Shown: positions 60,408-64,000 of the stretch, in pieces
Position numbering within the stretch: position 1 is the stretch's first letter
How the letters are laid out: the number at the start of each line of letters is the position of its first letter
Position numbers and translations under genes: made by a program
Notes under the pieces: generated by a model
Told to the model about the DNA's origin: nothing
Databases searched by the model: none
Seen by the model: only the letters and a program-made list of their open reading frames with translations
Source of the DNA: Phreatobacter stygius
GTDB lineage: Bacteria > Pseudomonadota > Alphaproteobacteria > Rhizobiales > Phreatobacteraceae
Assembly (NCBI RefSeq): GCF_005144885.1
Contig: NZ_CP039690.1
Span: 1,736,001 to 1,800,000 of the forward strand
Length of the DNA stretch: 64,000 bases
Direction of reading: 5' to 3'

Positions 60408-61463
60408 ATGTCCGAGCCGCCTCGCCTCACGCCGGTCGCCGATGCGCTGGAGCCGCTGCTGGCCGGCTCGAAGCCGCTCGACCAGGCCCGGATCGCAATC
60501 GCCGACGCGCTCGGGCTCATTGCCGCCGAACCGGCGCGGACCTCCGGGCCGGTCCCGCCACTGGCCGTCGCCTTGCGCGACGGCATTGCGGTCGCCTCGG
60601 CCGATATCGTCGGCGCCACCCCTTATGCCCCGGTCATCCTGACCGACATGCCGCCGGCGGTTCGCAGCGGCGCGACACTGCCACCGGCAACCGATGCGGT
60701 CATCCCCGCAGCGGCGGCGATCCCGGCCGGTCGCCTGGTCGAAATCGGCCAGGCCGCTTATCCGGGCGAGCAGGTCGCCACGGCCGGATCCGATCTCGCC
60801 GGCGATATCCAGATCCTCGGGCGCGGCGACCTGGTCACGCCGGAGCTGCGGCTGGCGCTGGCGACGGCCGGCATGACCGATATCGCCGTTCTCCGGGCAA
60901 GCTTCGCCATGACGCCCGGCGGCGATCCGGTGGTCCGCGACTGGCTCGCCGCGCGCCTCCGGGCGCTTGGCCTGACCGAAACCGGCGAGCCGGAGGCCGG
61001 ACTGATCGCGAGCTTCGGCGAAAGCGCCGGCGCCTTCGCCAATCGCGCGCCGATGCCGGTCGCGCGCGGCCTGGCCTTGCGCCCGGGCGACAATGCCGGC
61101 ACGGCCATGGCATCTGACGGCAGGCCGGTCATCCTCCTGCCCGAGCGCTTCGACGGCGCGATCGCGGCTTTCTACGCCTTGATCCTGCCCGTCGTCGCAC
61201 GCCTGACCGCCCGGCGGGTCAACACGCACACCTTGCCGCTCGGCGCCAAGATCGCCTCGACGATCGGCTGCACCGATGTCGCATTGCTGCACGTCGTCGA
61301 TGGGCGTTATGAACCCCTCATCGTCGGCGCGGTCACGCTGCAGGCCCTGCTCAGGGCCGATGCGGTCGCGCTGATCCCACCGGAGAGCGAGGGCGCTGCC
61401 GCCGGCACGCCGCTCGCCGCCATCCCGATCGGCAACCCGCTGATGCCCGAACCGAGCTCATGA
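60408..61463 (+). CDS. Degenerate MoeA-like molybdopterin protein
   Basis: This 351-residue protein aligns by eye with MoeA along its whole length but has lost key motifs. VALRDGIAVASADIVG matches the DGFALHAGDV region. SFGESAGAF replaces the SGGTSKGAG loop, and RGLALRPGDNAGTAMASDGR then PVILLPERFDGAIAAFYALI replaces the HGVALKPGKP...PGFPTSA region, so the phosphate- and metal-handling loops are altered. It may be a non-catalytic partner of the intact MoeA fusion, whose gene overlaps its stop (ATGA). A GTG at 60393 overlapping the previous stop is an alternative start. Confidence 0.8.
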   Translation: MSEPPRLTPVADALEPLLAGSKPLDQARIAIADALGLIAAEPARTSGPVPPLAVALRDGIAVASADIVGATPYAPVILTDMPPAVRSGATLPPATDAVIPAAAAIPAGRLVEIGQAAYPGEQVATAGSDLAGDIQILGRGDLVTPELRLALATAGMTDIAVLRASFAMTPGGDPVVRDWLAARLRALGLTETGEPEAGLIASFGESAGAFANRAPMPVARGLALRPGDNAGTAMASDGRPVILLPERFDGAIAAFYALILPVVARLTARRVNTHTLPLGAKIASTIGCTDVALLHVVDGRYEPLIVGAVTLQALLRADAVALIPPESEGAAAGTPLAAIPIGNPLMPEPSS

Positions 61464-63406
61464 CCGAACGCTCAAGCCTCGACCAGGATCAGTTCCTCAC
61501 CGTGCTGACGCGCGAGGAAGCCGTCAGCCGCTTCCGCGCGGCGCTGGCGCCAAAGCCGCTCGGGTCCGAGCTGGTGCCGCTCGATCGCCTGGTCGGCCGG
61601 GTGCTGGCCACCGACATCGCCGCGCCGGTCGATACGCCGCCCTTCGACCGCTCGGTGGTCGACGGCTTCGCCCTCCATGCCGGCGATGTCGCAACCGCCT
61701 CCGACACCGCGCCGTCCGTCCTGGCGCTCAATGGCGAGGTGATCGCCTGCGGCTTTCAGCCGAAGCTCGCGGTCCGGCCCGGCACGGCCACGCCGATCGC
61801 CACCGGCGGGCCGGTCCCGCGCGGTGCCGATGCCGTCGTCATGATCGAACAGACCGACATCGCGGCCGACGGCCGGCTGGTGGTCAAACGCGCGCTGGCG
61901 CCCGGCCAGAACATCGCCTTTGCAGGGTCCGACATCGCCCGCGGCGAAACGCTTCTGCGCCGTGGCACCACGGTCGGCGCCCGTGAGATCGGCATGTTGG
62001 CGGCCGTCGGCCTCGTCGAGGCCCAGGTCTGGCTGAAGCCGCGGGTCGCGGTGATCTCCACCGGCGACGAGCTGGTCGCCCCCGGCGAGCCGCTGCGCCC
62101 CGCCGCGATCTATGATTCCAACGGCGCCATCGTTGCCGCCGCGCTGGAGGAAAACGGCTGCGAGCCGGTGCGTTTCGGCGCCATTGCCGACGATGCCGTC
62201 CGGCTCGAGGCGGCGATGCGCGAGGCCCATGCGACATGCGACGCGGTGATCCTGTCGGGCGGCACGTCGAAGGGCGCCGGCGACCTGACCTACCGCATCG
62301 TCGGCGCGCTCGGGAGCCCCGGCATCGTTGCCCATGGCGTCGCCCTGAAACCCGGCAAGCCGCTCTGCCTCGCCGTTGCCGACGGCAAGCCGGTGGTGAT
62401 CCTGCCGGGCTTCCCGACCTCGGCCATGTTCACCTTCCACGACATCGTGGTGCCGGTGCTCAGGATCCTGGCCGGCCAACCGGAGCGCCAGGACGTCCAG
62501 CTCACCGCGCGCGTGCCGGTGCGCGTGCCCTCCGACCTCGGCCGCACCGAATTCGTCATGGTGGCGCTGTCGGCAAGTCCGGACGGTCCGGTGGCCTACC
62601 CGATCGGCAAGGGCTCAGGCTCGGTCACCGCCTTCTCCCAGGCCGACGGTTTCGTCACCATCGATGCGCTGGCCGAAGCCATGCCGGCCGAGACGGTGAC
62701 GCCGGTGACCCTGTTCACGCCGCATCTGCATGTGCCGGACCTGGTCATCATGGGCAGCCATTGCGTTGGCCTCGACGCGGTCATCGGCCGCCTGGTCGAC
62801 CACGGCTTGAGCGCCCGGTCGCTGGCGCTCGGCAGCCTCGGCGGCCTCTCGGCGCTGCGCCGGGGCGAATGCGATCTCGCTCCGATCCACCTGTTCGATC
62901 CGAAGACCGGCCTCTACAACCGGCCGTTTCTCGGCCCCGATATGAGTTTGATCGCTGGCTGGCGGCGCATGCAGGGCATCGTCCACGCCAGGACCGATAC
63001 GCGCTTTGCCGGCATCACCGACGCCAAGGCCGCGGTGGACAAGGCGCTTGCCGATCCCGATTGCCTGATGGTCAACCGCAACCAGGGCGCCGGCACGCGC
63101 ATCCTGATCGACCAGTTGCTCGAAGGACGGAAGCCACCTGGTTATTGGAACCAGCCGCGCTCGCACAACGCGGTGGCCGCGAGCGTCGCCCAGGGCCGCG
63201 CCGACTGGGGCGTGGCGATCCGCCCGGTGGCCGAGGCCAACGATCTCGGCTTCATCCCGCTCGCCGAGGAGCATTACGATTTCGCCGTCGCCGCCGAACC
63301 CGCCAAGGCGGCGGCGATCGAGGCTTTCCGCGCCGCGATCGTCGAGGCGAGAGACGCGCTCGAAGCCCTTGGCTTCGCGCCGGCCGACCGGGAACCGCAG
63401 ACATGA
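61460..63406 (+). CDS. MoeA fused to a C-terminal PBP-like domain (molybdopterin metal insertion)
   Basis: This 648-residue protein has an intact MoeA part (residues 1-410): FDRSVVDGFALHAGDV near residue 70, VISTGDELVAPGEPLRPAAI near residue 197, ILSGGTSKGAGDLTYRI near residue 265 and HGVALKPGKPLCLAVADGKP near residue 294, then PGFPTSAMFTFHD. MoeA inserts molybdate or tungstate into adenylylated molybdopterin. Residues about 430-640 are a PBP-like domain (VIMGSHCVGLDAVIGRLVDH, NRNQGAGTRILIDQLLEGRK, VAQGRADWGVAIRPVAEAND), which probably binds the oxyanion or cofactor. With tupBCA nearby, a tungsten-cofactor variant of MoeA is likely. Confidence 0.92.
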   Translation: MTERSSLDQDQFLTVLTREEAVSRFRAALAPKPLGSELVPLDRLVGRVLATDIAAPVDTPPFDRSVVDGFALHAGDVATASDTAPSVLALNGEVIACGFQPKLAVRPGTATPIATGGPVPRGADAVVMIEQTDIAADGRLVVKRALAPGQNIAFAGSDIARGETLLRRGTTVGAREIGMLAAVGLVEAQVWLKPRVAVISTGDELVAPGEPLRPAAIYDSNGAIVAAALEENGCEPVRFGAIADDAVRLEAAMREAHATCDAVILSGGTSKGAGDLTYRIVGALGSPGIVAHGVALKPGKPLCLAVADGKPVVILPGFPTSAMFTFHDIVVPVLRILAGQPERQDVQLTARVPVRVPSDLGRTEFVMVALSASPDGPVAYPIGKGSGSVTAFSQADGFVTIDALAEAMPAETVTPVTLFTPHLHVPDLVIMGSHCVGLDAVIGRLVDHGLSARSLALGSLGGLSALRRGECDLAPIHLFDPKTGLYNRPFLGPDMSLIAGWRRMQGIVHARTDTRFAGITDAKAAVDKALADPDCLMVNRNQGAGTRILIDQLLEGRKPPGYWNQPRSHNAVAASVAQGRADWGVAIRPVAEANDLGFIPLAEEHYDFAVAAEPAKAAAIEAFRAAIVEARDALEALGFAPADREPQT

Positions 63407-64000
63407 CCGATGCGACGCTCGACATCTCCGGCACTTTTCTGGTGCCCAAGGGCAAGCTGACCGCCGCCGTCACCTGGCTCGGCATGGCGAAAGCGCCGGA
63501 GCCTGCGGCGTCGCCCGGCCCGCTGCGGCTCAACCGGATCGCGGCGCCGGATCTCGCCTGGTACCGCGCCCTGTTCCGCCGGGTTGGCGAGGACTGGCTC
63601 TGGACCTCCCGCCTGATCCTGTCCGACGCGGCGCTGGCCGACATCCTCGGCAATCCGCGGGTCGAGGTCTATACGATCGAGCGCGACGGCGCCGAGATCG
63701 GCATGGTCGAGCTGGATCTCAGGGTCGAAGCCGAGGTCGAGATCGTCTATTTCGGCCTGGCCCGGGAGGCCGTCGGCCAGGGCCTCGGCCGCATGGCCAT
63801 GGCGAGCGCCCTGCAGGTGGCCTGGCGGCCCGGCATCACCAAGGTCTGGCTGCACACCTGTTCGCACGACCATCCCGGCGCGCTCAAATTCTACCGGAGC
63901 TGCGGCTTCGTGCCCTATGCCACCGGTATCGAGATCTTCGACGATCCGCGGCTCGCCGGCCTGCTGCCGCGCTCGGCCGCAGCGCATATTCCGCTTATCG
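63403..64000 (+). CDS. GNAT-family N-acetyltransferase, runs off the window
   Basis: The frame is open from ATG 63403 (overlapping the MoeA-fusion stop, ATGA) to the end of the window, 199 codons. The GNAT core is visible: YTIERDGAEIGMVELDLRVE, then YFGLAREAVGQGLGRMAMAS with the acetyl-CoA loop (GQGLGRMA), and HDHPGALKFYRSCGFVPYAT. Target of acetylation is unknown; its coupling to the MoeA genes is noteworthy because a GNAT is not a usual part of cofactor synthesis. The C-terminus is missing only by the window edge. Confidence 0.88.
   Translation, partial: MTDATLDISGTFLVPKGKLTAAVTWLGMAKAPEPAASPGPLRLNRIAAPDLAWYRALFRRVGEDWLWTSRLILSDAALADILGNPRVEVYTIERDGAEIGMVELDLRVEAEVEIVYFGLAREAVGQGLGRMAMASALQVAWRPGITKVWLHTCSHDHPGALKFYRSCGFVPYATGIEIFDDPRLAGLLPRSAAAHIPLI

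Overview
The window is GC-rich (about two thirds G+C by eye), densely coded and strongly biased to G/C at third codon positions. The gene content (TTT and TRAP carboxylate transporters, several Liv and Dpp type ABC importers, a PimC/PimD-like acyl-CoA dehydrogenase pair, KduI/KduD, a PATR-type autotransporter, VapBC) suggests a free-living, heterotrophic alphaproteobacterium, most likely of the Hyphomicrobiales (Bosea, Bradyrhizobium or Phreatobacter-like). This is inferred from gene style, not from a marker gene. I see no rRNA, tRNA, CRISPR array, insertion sequence, integrase or phage gene. No stretch longer than 300 bases lacks a gene; the largest gaps are 3648-3946 and 11704-12000, and both hold regulatory palindromes.

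Layout. 1-2916: end of a tripartite tricarboxylate transporter (tctB, tctA) and a DapA-superfamily aldolase. 3049-5514: two small genes, a relic of an acyl-CoA dehydrogenase, and an ArsR / SRPBCC / DUF998 operon behind a strong palindrome. 5759-8215 (minus): two-subunit acyl-CoA dehydrogenase. 8477-9072: VapB/VapC pair. 9453-12609: SDR, class III aminotransferase, and a divergent TetR regulator with tandem operators. 12795-18049: GAF-LytTR regulator followed by a 1378-residue autotransporter. 18210-22720: aldehyde dehydrogenase (minus), then a co-translated LOG-family protein and beta-CASP RNA metallo-hydrolase, with a cupin. 22852-29520: uronate catabolic locus (FCD-GntR repressor, TRAP transporter, kduI, kduD, kdgF, PfkB kinase) in which kduD carries a one-base frameshift. 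29433-31252: exported hypothetical protein and a ChaA-type antiporter. 31269-36284 (minus): TetR, RND adaptor and RND pump. 36430-41414 (minus): Liv-type ABC importer. 41623-48993 (plus): TetR and a run of CoA-thioester genes. 49066-57090: gamma-glutamyltransferase-like enzyme, DUF1028 protein and a complete Dpp/Opp ABC importer. 57097-59401 (minus): tungstate importer tupBCA. 59506-64000 (plus): an HTH-PBP regulator, a degenerate MoeA, a MoeA-PBP fusion and a GNAT acetyltransferase that runs off the window.

How the parts fit. Most blocks follow one plan: importer plus catabolic enzymes plus a local one-component regulator, with tight ATGA/TGATG overlaps implying translational coupling. The Liv importer and the CoA cluster diverge from one promoter region (41415-41622) with a palindrome, and probably import and degrade one unidentified carboxylic acid. 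The GGT-like enzyme and Dpp system may process and import gamma-glutamyl compounds.

The parts that look least described are: (1) the tup / HTH-PBP / degenerate MoeA / MoeA-PBP locus, where the same ligand-binding fold appears in a regulator and in a cofactor-insertion enzyme; (2) the LOG plus beta-CASP nuclease pair joined by a one-base overlap; (3) the GAF-LytTR plus autotransporter pair with direct repeats between them. All functional assignments come from reading motifs by eye; no database search was run.
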